Below the pieces are notes generated by a model. That model was not told where the DNA came from. It saw nothing but the letters and a program-made list of their open reading frames with translations, and did not search any database. The position numbers were made by a program, and so were the translations under genes. This document shows positions 8,860 to 21,021 of a stretch of DNA of 64,000 nucleotides, piece after piece. The stretch lies in NCBI GenBank assembly GCA_035578175.1, contig JAQMRL010000003.1:83649969-83713968 (forward strand). Direction: 5' to 3'. The stretch comes from Catonia carolina. Its lineage: Eukaryota > Arthropoda > Insecta > Hemiptera > Achilidae. Position 1 is the stretch's first letter. The number at the start of each line of letters is the position of its first letter.

Positions 8860-10310
8860 GTTTAACTAAGGGTTGTGTCCCTCGGCTATCGTCGAAGGCA
8901 CTGAAGACTAAATTATATGGTGTACAAACACTTTCTGGCAAATTTAAAGGCGACTAGGTCCTAACTAATATTTTATATTAGTAGATATTTTACTATTTTA
9001 AATCTTCGACAAGTTATTTCTGACTGTTAGGACCCACATGTTTTCTGACGCGGGCCTTGAGCCCGAAGAGGCACCCTGACAAGAGGGCGAGAAATTCACA
9101 CTCCCCAGGTCGGTCGACCTGGCTCCAACTCGCCCTCGAAATTTTTATATTCTAACTAGTTTTTAATTTTCAAGCAAGGTGACTGTCGCCGTCACAAAGT
9201 TTTATAAGAGTTCTTAGGAACGGTCTCCTGGTCTATGCCTTTCGGCGACCAATTGGAGGGGAGGTGGTGGGAGAAATGCCAGGAAACCATTATCATTGTG
9301 TAGAGGTTGTGAACATTTAATTTTGTAAAATGTATTTTGGTTTAAGTACATTATCACTTAAAAGATGTGCAAAGAAGGAATTGTAAGCAAAATTGAAGCT
9401 CCTTAAATAAAATTTGGCCAGATTGGTTTTAAAAAGTAGGGACACATCTTTAATTTCTGGGATAAGGGGCCAAAAAAATGTCTGAGAGTTATACTATATA
9501 AATGTTACATTGCATAAAAAATTACACAGTTTGATCAGCAGGTAAAGGTACTTTTACAGAGAAGAATGTATTATTTTTTGTTGTATCCAGACAGAAAATT
9601 ATACTAAACTGTCTAAACGTTATAGATAATATACAAAGTTTAATAGGCCTACTTTATGATATGTTCTATTGTACATACTACTACTGTAAAAGATTTCTGT
9701 TATTTTTATTATTTTTTAAACGTTGATGTAATATACGTTTCTGAGTACTTACCACTTATTAACAATCGTAACCTGTCAGTGTCGGTAAGAATCAAATAAA
9801 TAGAGAAGGCGGCGTATTTTACGAGCGCAGTAGACGTAAGTAGACGTAGTATGTAATAATTTTGTATCTACTTATTGTTAACTATAACATAAATAATATT
9901 TTAGTCATATTGCAATATTGTGTTTAAGATATTCTAAGTAGAGAATACTTAACTAGAACGCACATAAAGAAAATATACTAATAAATGTAGATGTAAACGC
10001 AACTTAAGTATATACCGGTACCTATTTTTTAAAAAAATAATACCGGAAAATGTTTATTTAAATTTAACCTGTTTATTATGTATGTAAAATAGATCGTAAA
10101 TTTATTTCATAATGTTATCACTCTAGTTTTCGCGCTGATTCTTTAGGGTGTATTCATTTGTACCCTTAAACCCTTGATATTCAATGATTTTGTATTTTGA
10201 GGTCAACCAAAACTTCCCTTAATTAGCACAAAATATGATTTGTATAAAGTACGATTAATTCATAATTGAATCACGAGTAACATTATTATCTCTAAAATAA
10301 ATTGCTGTGA
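8860..10310. other. Non-coding stretch with a GC-richer hairpin patch
   Basis: Most is AT-rich and unassigned. 9020-9290 is clearly more GC-rich than its surroundings and full of short inverted repeats (see the separate entry). No coding similarity was found. Confidence 0.45.
9083..9137. repeat. Nested inverted repeat (cruciform-like)
   Basis: Outer arms are gagggcgag (9083-9091) and ctcgccctc (9129-9137); inner arms are ccaggtcg (9105-9112) and cgacctgg (9115-9122). Both are perfect. A further hairpin, cgggccttgagcccg, lies just before it, and a gtgac/gtcac pair lies about 45 bp after it. I do not recognise the family; a fragment of an LTR or of a structured transposon end is possible. Confidence 0.7.
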
Positions 10311-10316
10311 TAATCA

Positions 10317-10674
10317 CGGCACGGGCAAACTATCGTTTCAGCGTAAAAAACGTAGTAGGCCTACATATATGTTAATAACACGAAATATTGATAGGTCAAT
10401 GTTGTAGTAGAAGTTTTAAAATTTTTACAAATAGACTGGGTAATGCGGTAGGGGGGCGCTACTATCCATCTTGCCTGAATCTGACTGTCTACCTGAATCG
10501 ACAATGCAGTCTGTCAATTCAGGTAGAGAGTCCCCCGCATTGCCCAGTCTATTTTTAAAATTTTAAAAATTCTACCACAACACTGGCCAATCAATATATC
10601 ATGTTATTAACATATCTGTGCTACGTTTTTTTACGCTCAATAAAACGATAATTTGCCCGTGCCGAACGATCGAG
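10317..10674. mobile_element. Foldback element with ~175-bp arms
   Basis: The left end cggcacgggcaaactatcg (10317) is mirrored by the right end cgataatttgcccgtgccg (to 10674). The homology continues through gtaaaaaacgtag, atatgttaataaca, the ttgtagtagaa block and atagactgggtaatgcgg to a centre near 10495. The arms are about 85-90 percent matched by eye. The whole 358-bp unit could form one long hairpin. No ORF and no convincing target duplication were found. Foldback MITE is the best description. Confidence 0.85.
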
Positions 10675-11067
10675 CGGTTACCGAAATAGCAAAGGGTTCA
10701 GAATATTGTTAATAAATCAAAATTTAAGAAACGTACGAATTTGAAATTTCGTATACGCTGTAAGAATATAATTGTCTATGTTGTGTTAAAATTTCAAACT
10801 TTCCGGTCAAATAGTTATGAAGTTACACGCCTCTAAACGCATGAAATTTGTTGCGGTAACAAAAGACCGGGTCTTTTTGTCTTCCAACCTTGATATGACA
10901 ATTTTTAAACAAAATTAAAATAATAGGATTATTATAAGTCAACGCACAATAAAATAAGCTAAATTTTGATGTAAAGTATGTTAAAATTTGACTTATATTT
11001 TTAGAGAAGCAAGGGTTCAAACTCGGGTGTCTATGATTATGAAACCGATAATAGTTAGAGTTATAAT

Positions 11068-11275
11068 TACACAACCAGACCCTGTGGTGAATGAAGTGAA
11101 GGTGTCATTTGCAGGGTGGAAAGTAGATGCTTTCGAAAGGGCCTGGCATGCTGATAAGCATGTGCTACTTTTCCACTCGGTGAGGAAGGCATGGTAAACC
11201 ACCTCACTCCTCGTTTTACTTAGTAAAGCCTCTAGAGGTTCAAACCAGCCTTTCGGCTGATGACCTAAACAACAC
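11068..11275 (+). repeat. SINE-A, 5'-truncated copy
   Basis: Starts within the acaaccagaccctgtggtgaatg block and runs to the cagcctttcggctgatgacctaaacaacac tail. It keeps the recurrent ORF frame (PDPVVNEVKVSFAGWKVDAF), broken by a small insertion at agcatgtgctacttttcc. Confidence 0.85.
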
Positions 11276-14200
11276 AGATTAAAAAGGTTTATTAAAAAAT
11301 GAGGCCTATATAGAAAACTCAAATGTAGCCTAGAATAATGAAAAAGAATCAGAAAAAATGTTGTAATTTTACTCCGGCTTTGTAATCATGTAAGAAGGAT
11401 TTCTTGATATTTGATACCCAAGCAGCATGAATGCCATGTATATTATTAGGCTTACTTTAGTAACCTTCATAGGCTCTACTTTGAAAGTATTAAATCCCTT
11501 TAAGTATACATGTGTACCGTTAGTAATATAAGTATACTAAAAACAACATCTGAAACTTAGATAGATTATTGCTCATTCTCATATGTCTTTTCAAATACCG
11601 AAAAAATTAAATAATAATAAAGATTCGAGAGAACTTGGAATGTCGTTTATTCTTTCTTCAACGCTCATTTACCGGTGTTTTAAACTTTTATTCAAAGTAT
11701 ATCTGTTTACATAAATTTTTGTTATATGTCAGAGGGGTCAGAGCCCTCAAAAATCGAAATAACTTATGGACCTAAAGGTATCTGGGTTCAAGTGATGGAA
11801 GGACATAAATAATAGAATAGAAAGAGTATAATACAAAATAAGCAAGTTAAATTTTTGTTAGCAGAAAATCTGTAAAACATTTATTTATAGTTGTATAACT
11901 TTACCAGGAGAGATATTTTTTCAGAAAACAGAAAAACGCATGATGAGTTGAACGTGTTGGCCCATAGCGTTTCATCAAGTACAACAATATAATTCTGTTG
12001 TTTTAGTTTTCAGGGCTCCCACACTCTCCTACACTCTGCTGTCTCCTCCCTCAGAGCGGTGGTGAAAACAGGTACGGAAGTTTCGTCAGCAAGTACAACG
12101 ACCAACAGCCTTAATATACTTACTATATTGAATCATTGTATACTTCATTTTATATCTTATATTTCACCATTTTTATTTATTATTACAATTTCCAAATCAC
12201 CAAACCATATATCCACAACTTATATACGAAGAACGTTTGAAGACACGAAGACATGGACAAAGACACATATAACACGTAGGTACAAAGAGCTTAAATATAA
12301 AAACATAATTATATCAACACGCTATCACAGTTAGTTAAATCATGTCACACTCCTCAGTAATTCCACCTTAAAAAAAGTACCAATTACATGTCTTGCACAA
12401 ATTAACAAAAAGTAAACTACATATTACTTTACTCTTAAACCAAAAAGTTAATGATTTGGACTGATTTCGCTAAATCATGTTTTTCTGAAAATCTGAGGTC
12501 TGTAAGACCACAGTGGCTCATTCGGTAGAACCACCGAATGGCTGCGCCTCACAGAAATAAAAAATAAAATAATTTAATGAAATATTCTGCATTGAATACT
12601 ATTCCGACTACGTGCAAATAATAAGTTTGTTAAAATTCTAAGAAGTGAACTACTTATACTCCAAATCTTGGGTATTAATTCGAGAGTTACTTAATCAAAG
12701 ATTTTTCAGCACGTTGTTGGTCAAGATTAAAATTTCAACACTTCTTAAAGTTTTTTATCAATAATTGCGTTAGAAGTATTCGAAACGTGAACAATTTCCA
12801 CCGACTCAAAATTTTATTTTACTCCAGTTTCGACAATTTTTTTCGAACTAATCAATGAAGTAACATGATTAAAGCTTCTTCTGCCAAATTTTTCAGTTGT
12901 CTTTCCTTTTTTTACTGGTCTATTCAGAGAATATTTCTTTGGGACTAAATTATGAGTAACTCAAATTTATAAAACACGAGTTATGAGTAAAAATTTTTCA
13001 GAAAAAATAGACGAGTTAAAAAATACAATAGGACGGTATTTTTGGGAGTTTTGAACCCTCCAGTTCGCCCTTGAGACCAGATACACCTGATGTAAGATAT
13101 AGTATGAAGTAAAACATTTATTTATAAAAGGAGAAAAGACTGTCATCCTTGAAAACCAGATAAAATTTAAGAAATTATTTAAAAATCGAGGAAGATTTTA
13201 GAGATTGATTTATCTGGATGAAAAGTTAATGCCTGGGTATTTCAGATTATCTATTAAGGAAAGGATTTTGAATGAGTTGGGATAAATTTATATATTAATA
13301 AATGAATAGAGAGTGAATGTAATTGAGACAGAGGGCTAAGCTGTCGATTTCGATAAGCAAAAGTATAGTGAACCTCCTGATCTTGTGCAGTAGACAGTAG
13401 ATTGGGTAACAGGTAGGGGTTATAAGCCGCCGACCTACTTCTGTGGACGCTCTACAGCCGCGTATGTACTTTGCAAGAAGCTTTCCTGTACTATTGTGCC
13501 TCCTTCCTTCCTTGTGATCAACAGCGTGGTAAACACACCGCATGCACCCTCCACTTCTACATCGTCCTAACTTAACTTTAGAATAACCTTACTTTCTTCG
13601 TCATTCGTATTTCTTCTTTCGTCGCTTTATAAACGTGCGTCTTTAACAAATCGTACGTAACGTTCATCTGAAACCAACAACGAAAGTGAAAATATTAGTA
13701 ATAAAAAAAAATATAATCTAAAAATAATTCGGAATTATGAATATATTTCTACTCATCGGAAAGTGTTTTCGTAATAAGCCGGTATTTAAAAATAAATTAT
13801 AATTTTTTTCGTAGAATAAAAAGTGTTTTTACAGTGATAAAAACTGAGTTCATTTATGCATTATAATCTGCATTATGCCTTTTATCATCTTCCGATTTTA
13901 ATTATTATCAACATTAATAAAGGTAAGCAGATTTTTATTTTGCATAATCTATCTATCAATTTATATGTACACCATAACTTAACTTTAATGAAAATATCCT
14001 CAAAAGGCTTCAAATCGTACTATGTATTGTACCTTCTCATACGAATAAATTTTACTAAAAAAATGATAGATTTATGGAATTATGGAATACAGATTTGAAG
14101 AACGGCCAGTAATTCTAACATAAAAATAACTCAAAGATACTAATCTAAAAATCTAAGAACACTTACATAATTTATTACCATGGTACATTTCAAACAAAAT

Positions 14201-14849
14201 TTTACCCATAAATTTAAATATACCAATAGAAAAACACGAAATATTAATTCTCCTCAAAATATCACAAGAAATTAGAAAAACGCCCAAAATTTTTGGCCGT
14301 GAACCTCCTAAATTGAAAATCATTAACATTGAGAAAACTACAACCAAAACATCCAACAGATTTTTTTGAAGATAAGGTAATCAAAATTAACAAAGTAATA
14401 CAAGATCCAGGAGCAATTCAAGATATACACCAGATTATTATTCGTTCGTATTATCTATTTATTGTTCCATGGGGAACAGATTGTTGATTTTTCTGTTGTA
14501 AAAACAACTAAACATAAGAGTAAATCCGCATTCCAAAGGTAACATTTATGAACATTTTTATTTATGATATGTGATTAATAAAGTCTACATACCTCGGCTT
14601 ATTATGTCTTAACTCAGAAGATTTTTATGAGATCTTCGGTTATTCTTGTTTATAAGAGCTATAATTAATTAGACTTATTTACAGAAATATATTTTGTAAT
14701 TATTGATTTTCACTGGTTTTATTTATTTATAATTTTATTTCATAGGTGTTAGTTTTCTCATAAAGATAAAACAATAATCAGTTCTAAAATTATCAATAAA
14801 GGATTTATTGACCTGGCAGGCGGAAGTAATGTACTTCAGTGTCCAACCA
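11276..14849. other. Long AT-rich stretch, no gene recognised
   Basis: No transposon or host gene can be supported over 3.5 kb. Local details: an 8-bp perfect hairpin cattcggt/accgaatg at 12519-12540 next to ggctgcgcctc, and a somewhat GC-richer patch at 13370-13560 with an 82-codon minus-strand frame that resembles nothing I know. Several 60-90 codon open frames here are what chance predicts. Confidence 0.5.
12519..12540. repeat. Short perfect hairpin
   Basis: cattcggt, a 6-nt loop agaacc, then accgaatg. It lies in accacagtggctcattcggt, which has a faint tRNA D-arm look, but no B box follows. Confidence 0.5.
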
Positions 14850-14886
14850 GATCTTGTGGTGAATGAAATTAAGGTGTCGGTTGTAA
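14850..14886 (+). repeat. SINE-A internal fragment
   Basis: ccaaccagatcttgtggtgaatgaaattaagg matches the SINE-A ORF start region; both ends are missing. Confidence 0.55.
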
Positions 14887-15157
14887 ATATACTAGACTAC
14901 TAGTAAAATACACTCACAGTAAACAGTATCACAGAATATTTTTGTATGTTATGGCGTTTCTGAAAATTGAGAATTTATAAATCTATTTATACATAAATCT
15001 ATTTATACTACTTTACTTACTATTTCTGCAAGGTCATTAAAAATTCTAATTTAAAAAATATATGACATGTTTATGTTTTAAATCAGTGTCAGTGAAAATT
15101 ACACAAAGAACTTTGTGTAAAGTATGAAACATTTCCGTATAGTTCCCTCGATTTGTT

Positions 15158-15292
15158 TTTATCCGGCCCGTGGATCCCGGGTTCAAATCCCAGTCAATTC
15201 TAGGATTTTCTCATCACTCATTTTCATTTATTTTCACTTCATCGTTGGTATAAGTAATATTTTGAAAATAGTTGAACGTAAAATAAAATTTA
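15158..15292 (+). repeat. SINE-C copy with deleted head
   Basis: tccggcccgtgg is joined directly to atcccgggttcaaatcccag, so the A-box half has been lost by an internal deletion of about 40 bp. The body and the tail (agttgaacgtaaaataaaa) are recognisable. Confidence 0.72.
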
Positions 15293-15411
15293 AAAAATGA
15301 CAAACGCCGAATTTCATAAATTTTTTTTAAATCGTTTGATATTTTGTGTTGGTTATTTAGTATGTCACTGATTATCAGCTGTAAAAACCTTTACAAGTTT
15401 TTTTTTTTATT

Positions 15412-15727
15412 TCTAATTTGTGTACGTTGCAATCTGTTCAATTTAGAACAATTAGCAACCCCATGACCCAATGAGATGAAGATGATGTGTATGACGTGTA
15501 AATGAGGTGTAGTCTTGTACAGACCCAGGCCGACCATTCCTGAGAGAGTATGGTTAATTGAACCCCAACCATCAAAGTACACCGGTAACCACAGTCTAGT
15601 ATTCAAATCCGTATAAAAGTAACTACCTTTACTAGGATTTGAACCAGGAACCTTCGTCTCCGAAAATCAGCTGTTAAACAGCTGATTCTGGTGACAACTT
15701 TACCTCTAGACCAACCCGGTGGGTTAC
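15412..15727 (-). repeat. SINE-B, near full-length
   Basis: On the minus strand it begins taacccaccgggttggtcta, with the A box ggtctagaggtaaag, an inner palindrome aatcagctgtttaacagctg, the B box tggttcaaatcctag, and the long body (caattaaccatactctctc, cattgggtcatggggttgct). It ends at gcaacgtacacaaatt. It is about 315 bp long. This is the most useful reference copy for the family head. Confidence 0.88.
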
Positions 15728-16439
15728 TTTTACAAGTTGAACAATTAATTTAAATTTTATATTAATCAGCTGATATTCGTAATTGTAATAAACAGCTGAT
15801 GTTCAGCTCTGAAATTTCCTCTAAAAATAGCCATATCTCCAAAAAAATAAATATTGAATTAAATTTCAAAAATTAAGGATACCTGCAAAATTGGAATTTT
15901 TGATTATCCGCGAATCAGGACTGTAACTTTTAAATATCTCTCTACGTTTCTCTCTAACATCTCTCTGCGCATCGTAGAGAGATTTATTTTACGTCACTTT
16001 TTCGTCTTAATGAGTGCTTTTAAACGATATGTCACATGATAAGCTTTGCCACTTAAAAAGTTTGTGTGCTACCTCTATGCCCCCCCTTCAAAAGGGGTTA
16101 ATTTGTAATATTATCACCATAAAAGTTAAATATATCGATCCATAACACGTCCCTAAATAATTTCACGTCGCCATCTAAAGCAGCTCTTAAGTTACGAATA
16201 GATTTCCAGACTTTTTCCTCACGTGGTATATTGATTGCGTTGTGTACGATTCGGCTAGGGTTCAATTTGTTGTATAGATTTTTGTCATTATTCAGAAAAT
16301 ATGTTTTTTTTAATACATGAGGAACATCTCTCAAGAACTGCTTGGTTAATTTTCCTGAAATATTTACAAAATATTTAACTCTTGTGCACACATGCGAAGT
16401 TTGTACTATGATGAAAACTATATAATAATACATTTTTTG
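15728..16439. other. AT-rich DNA with an unassigned minus-strand ORF
   Basis: A 111-codon open frame (16098-16433, minus) contains RDVPHVLKKTYFLNNDKNLY and KVWKSIRNLRAALDGDV. I do not recognise it. There is no start context, neighbour or repeat that identifies it; it may be chance or a very old element. Confidence 0.3.
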
Positions 16440-16862
16440 TTATCAGTTTCTCGACTGGTTTGATGCAGTTCTTCAAACTGTTCTATCTTGCACAAGTAAC
16501 TTCAATTTAAATATCTGCAACACCCTACATCTTATGTAATTTGCTTTAAATATTCTAACCTTTGCCTCCCCCTACAATTCACTCCCTCAATATTACCCTC
16601 GATTATTGATAGAGGAATACCTGAATATCTTAAGATATGCCTTACTAGCCTATCCCTTCTTCTGGTAAGATGGTTCCAATAGTTCTTATTTCATCCACTC
16701 GTCTAAGGGCCTCTATATTACTTATTTTGTCCACTCATCCAATCTTTAACATTTTAAAATGCAACACCACTTTTCAAAAGCTTCTGTCCTCTTCTTTTCT
16801 ACAGTCCCTATCATCCACGTATTTTATATATGAAATACATCAGGAAAAACACTTGTATCTTC
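16440..16862 (-). pseudogene. LINE RT C-terminal relic
   Basis: Minus-strand translation with frameshifts gives KKRTEAFEKWC (about 16800), a LDEWMK spacer, then a degenerate LVRHILRYSGIPLSI block (about 16620), and finally NSLKNCIKPVEKL near 16450. The same final block (NSLENCIKPVKRL) occurs on the plus strand at 36.54-36.58 kb, so the two relics belong to one LINE family. Palm motifs are absent. Confidence 0.72.
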
Positions 16863-17074
16863 AAACAATAAAAAAAATTGTTTCTAAGTTTCTATAAAAC
16901 TTATTATGTCAAAAAATTCAGTTTATGTAAGCAACCCCAATAAAATCACTGTACAGATTTGAACAAGATTATTTTAGTAGTTTTTGAGAAATGTTTCTTA
17001 CGTTAAGGTGTAAAAAAGTGATTTCTTTTTACCTTATTTTAAAAACGCTCTTTTTAAATTTCATCTCAATATTT

Positions 17075-17418
17075 AGTTCAAGGGCTACAAAAAATAGTTC
17101 TGTTTCTCATCACATAGTCAGGAAATTATTTGATTGAAGCATTTAAGAACAGAAGAGATAAAGATGTAAAAGACACTAGTCAGAGTTATCTCTTCTGAGA
17201 GTAATGAATTTCATTATAAAGCCAGACCTTGTGGTGAATGAAGTGAAAAAGTCATTTACAGTGTGGAAAGTACATACTTTCCAGAGGGTCGGGCATGCTG
17301 ATAAGCATACTTTTTAACTCAGTGAGGGAGGAAATGCTAAACCATTTCACTCATCATTTTACATATTAAAGCCTCTAGAGTTTCAAACAAACCTTTCGGC
17401 TGATGACCTAAGCAACAA
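17075..17418 (+). repeat. SINE-A, nearly complete
   Basis: Runs from gttcaagggctacaaaaa to ttcggctgatgacctaagcaac; only the first ~55 bp of the family are missing. The ORF frame is present but carries stops. Confidence 0.87.
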
Positions 17419-18000
17419 AAATATTATTCTGAATTAAGTACTGATAGAATCATGAAGAAAATATCCATTACAACTGTTTTGACTGCTGTTGAAGCTTTTA
17501 AATATTTTCCGTACTGATATTTAACTTACTCTGGAAAGATTATATAGGTGGTTACCGGTTTAAGTTCACAGCTGATATTATTCACCGTCTACAAATATTT
17601 GAATATACAAAGCAGGAAGTAAGTACGGTTATAAATCTCTCTTAGTTGGCTAATGCATATTAAAGCGGCGGCCGCAGATAATACAAAAACCACCAAGGTA
17701 ATCTGATATATTAAACGAATATAAAATAATCATACATCCATTCGGTTTAAATATTAAAATTTGTACTTAATTTTAATATTTATTAACATAACTTAAATGT
17801 AGTTTTAACCTAATATTTAAAATTGTTTTATTTCATGACATACTTGGAGGCTCAATAGAAACCTAGGTACTTGATTACTGTGTTACAGATTCGATTCCCT
17901 ACTATATCCCGTAAATAGATTTACTTTCAATTCACATAAAAATTGTTTTAATGAAACATTGTCATTAACAATCAAAATATTGATACCAATATATATTTTT
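17419..18000. other. AT-rich spacer
   Basis: No feature recognised apart from a short gcggcggccgcag patch near 17665. Confidence 0.4.
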
Positions 18001-18056
18001 TACTTTCTCTTGTTTATTTGAATATATAGGGAAGGAAAGTATTGTTTACTCCCTTT
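18001..18056 (+). repeat. Family-D terminal fragment
   Basis: tactttctcttgtttatttg followed by aatatatagggaaggaaagtattgttt matches the 5' end of family D at 40.69 kb. The rest is absent. Confidence 0.65.
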
Positions 18057-18086
18057 ATCCATTTCAAGAATATCACTGTTATAATA

Positions 18087-18862
18087 TTATAATTTGCCCA
18101 TAACAGGCAGGTGGAGTGTTAAATTATTTGCATTCGATCTACTAGTTCCAGGGTTACAAAAAAATAGTTCTGTTTCTTGTTGTTGTTTAGGTCAACAGCC
18201 GAAAGGCTGGTTTGAACCTCTGGAGGTTTTACTAAGTAAAACGAGGAGTGAGGTGGTTTACCATTGCCTTCCTCACTGAATGGAAAAGTATGCTTATCAG
18301 CATGCCGGGCCCTCTAAAAAGCATATATTTTCCACTCTGTAAATTACATCTTCACTTCATTCACCACAGGGTCTGGCTGTACAATGAAATTCATTACTTT
18401 CAGAGGAGGTAACTCTGATTAGTGTCTTTAACACCTCTACCTCTTCTGTTCTTAAATGATTCAGTCATTTAATTGGCTGACCATGTGATAAGAAACAGAA
18501 CTATTTATTTTAGCCCTGCAACGAACAGATTGAGTGTAAATAATTTGACACTCCACCTGTCTGTTATTGGCAGCCATATTCTGTTTCTTTATCACATGGT
18601 AAACTAATTATATGATTGAATCATTTAAAAACAGAAGAGATAGAAGTAAATCTATCTCCTCTGAAAGTCATAAATTTCATCAATATACAACCAGAATTTG
18701 TAATGAATGAAGTTAAGGTGTCATTTGCAGATTGGAAAGTAGATGCTTTTCAGAGGGCTTGGCATGCTGATAAGTATACTTTTCCACCCAGTGAGGAAGG
18801 CATGGTAAACCACCTCACTACTCATTTTACTTTGTAGAACCCCTAGAGGTTCTAACCAAAAT
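18087..18862 (+). repeat. SINE-A copy split by a second SINE-A
   Basis: The outer copy starts tgcccataacaggcaggtgg, runs to ttctgtttctt (18178), is interrupted, and resumes at 18579 with the same 11 bp. It then continues through the gcatgctgataag block to ccctagaggttctaacc. The 3' AAC tail is lost. A 73-codon ORF (18616-18837) keeps the family frame FADWKVDAFQRAWHADKYTF. Confidence 0.88.
18179..18578 (-). repeat. SINE-A, complete copy nested in SINE-A
   Basis: This is a 400-bp minus-strand unit flanked by an exact 11-bp duplication, ttctgtttctt (18168-18178 and 18579-18589). It is the second case in this window of SINE-A inserting into SINE-A in the opposite orientation. The sequence is close to the 5.24 and 22.33 kb copies. 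Confidence 0.9.
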
Positions 18863-19879
18863 ATTTACAATACTAATGTTTTTTGGCAATGAAATTAGTA
18901 GAATTATTTTACTAGAAATTCTGCAAGTAAATCGTAGAGGGATTTAAGAGTAGAGTGAAACCAGGGTAATCAGGAAAAGCAATAACTTCGTTTATTTAAC
19001 ACAACCCTGTGAGGTTGGCAATATTACCGTGCTCAGAGTAATTGCTAGTTATTATTTATACTGATTGGTAACATAATACGCTGATGGATTCAACCAGATT
19101 TAGGTGTATTTATTCAGACAATCTCCGAATAATAATGGAAAAATGTAGTCTTATGTCTACATCAGTTATCTGACTGTCTTTATTATCTTTCAATTTTATT
19201 TTATTTTATTGTACATCATATATTTTTTATATTCCGTTTCCTTAATTCACATCGGACTTCCGTTCATTCTTACAGTAGGCTACTACAAGATATTGTTATT
19301 ACAAATTATTTCTACTAACCTGCTTTTTGCTTTCTTCTTTATCTTATTCTTTCTTGTTCCCGTATTCAATAAATTTATATCTTTTCCCGGAATTGTTGCG
19401 ATTACGTTTAACAATGATTGTTTTCACTTTGTTTATTAAATAATAATAATAAAAATAACAATACAATAACTACGGTCATTGTTATTTTGTTATTGTTTAA
19501 ATAACAAATGTGTATTTATTTCGTTACGTTGTTTTAAACTAATTGAGTTACGGTATGCTACATGTTGTTACCAATGTCTACACGTAGCAGGAAGTAGAAT
19601 TATTACTTAACTTATTTAAAAATAGGCTAGGTTATAAATGTCATGCAAGATTTTATCTCTTTTCAGTTTTATGACATAATAATGAAGAATTTTAAAATAA
19701 AAATTGTTATACGTCTATATAAGCATTGGTTGCAGTTTTTATTAAATATGATTTGTCTGGGTTAACGAACGTATTGTTTGTTGTTGAAATTCGTTCATTG
19801 AAAAATTCAGGTTCCAAAAACTTTAACTCTTCTATACTATGGAAATGACGAATGAGTTTTAAACTTTTAAGTTTTCTTT
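18863..19879. other. AT-rich spacer
   Basis: No repeat family or gene is recognised. A T-rich 76-codon frame at 19209-19439 is hydrophobic only because of base composition. Confidence 0.4.
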
Positions 19880-20895
19880 TTACAGTTAAGAATTACTTAC
19901 AAACAGTTTAACAAAAACTTTCAGAAAATGTGTTAAAAATTTTGGATATATCTTGAAGAAGACAGCACTCAGCAGCGTTGCTTGCGTTTTTGTTACGCAG
20001 AACGGGGAGTTTCTTCTTTTCTTGAAGTTTAAAACCAACGCTGGCGGTTATAGGAGTTTGATCCGAGGACAAATCCAGAACCGATTTTACTTGAATAGAA
20101 TTTTGACTCATATTTTTAGTGACAAAAAAGTCGAGGAGATCCGGAATTTTGTGTCTATCGGTTGGCCAGTACGTTGATTCACCTGTCGATAACGTGCCAA
20201 ATTTATGCTTTTGTAGAATATTAAATAGAGTTCTACCCCGTTGATTACATAAACGAGAACCCCATGCCTGATTTTTCGCATTTTAATCATCACCTGCAAT
20301 AAATTGGTTACTTAAACTTTCAAAATAATGTTCAAATTGAGTGATCGTAATGTGATGCCGCGGAGGGCAGTAAAATGCTTGAATTGTTACTTATCCGCGA
20401 ACGTCCTTAATGATAATGTTTGTTGCTTGTGGAAAATGTGTTTTGAATTTTTGAAGTACGTAATGTTTTATGTTATTTTTTTAACATAGCGAAGCCTCCG
20501 TGCGGCGAACCATCAGGATGATTGGTGAAGTATAGGAAATAACCGTCGCATCCGATGTAACGTTTACTAGTGATATGAGTTTTTGATAAAAGCATAAGAT
20601 CGATATTGTATATGTTTAAAAATATGATAAGTTCCTGAAAATCTTGACTTAAGCCATTGGCGTTCCAGGTGCAATTTTATATAACACTTGTTCCATTATA
20701 ATTCAATTTTGAAACAGCGATTGTAATTAAATTTAATAGAGTCGCAATTTATTCTGTTTGTTTTTGTATTACGTTTCTTAGTTCTAGAAATGATTGTTGT
20801 AAATTTGAAATCGAATCAGCTTGCAACGGATTGGTTGTTTACAATTGCCCTTTAAGGCATTCGCATAACTTTTAAGTAAAGTGGAAATAATGGAA
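19880..20895 (-). pseudogene. jockey-type LINE: ORF1 end and endonuclease domain
   Basis: Read on the minus strand from about 20890, the sequence starts with KLCECLKGQL and LQQSFLELRNVIQKQTE, which looks like the end of an ORF1/gag-like protein closed by a stop near 20760. An apurinic endonuclease-like ORF follows: NCTWNANGLSQDFQELIIFL, NIDLMLLSKTHITSKRYIGC, FTNHPDGSPHGGFA, a degenerate TIQAFYCPPRHHIT, AGDDxNAKNQAWGSR, and GESTYWPTD with VLDLSSDQTPI at about 20140-20010. These are the characteristic endonuclease blocks of jockey-clade elements (N at the start, ETH-type E replaced by KTH, the GGDxNAKH block, and SSDHxPI). Several frameshifts and stops make it dead. The RT domain is not attached here; jockey RT pieces occur at 45.8 and 47.2 kb. 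Confidence 0.82.
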
Positions 20896-21021
20896 ATATT
20901 TTCCATTACTTGTTGGGTCGTACTTTAAAACCAAACGAATCATTTAAATGTTAGCACCACTATTTTTTTAATGATGAAAGATAAATAAATGGATATGATT
21001 AATACGTATTTCTAAAAAGAA

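Noticed and set aside
13295..13543. Possible exon in a GC-richer patch (82-codon minus-strand frame)
   Set aside because: No splice-site-supported context, no family resemblance, and no second copy; not enough to call.
19209..19439. Hydrophobic 76-codon ORF resembling membrane segments
   Set aside because: T-rich DNA encodes Phe/Leu/Ile by composition; no start context or repeat conservation.
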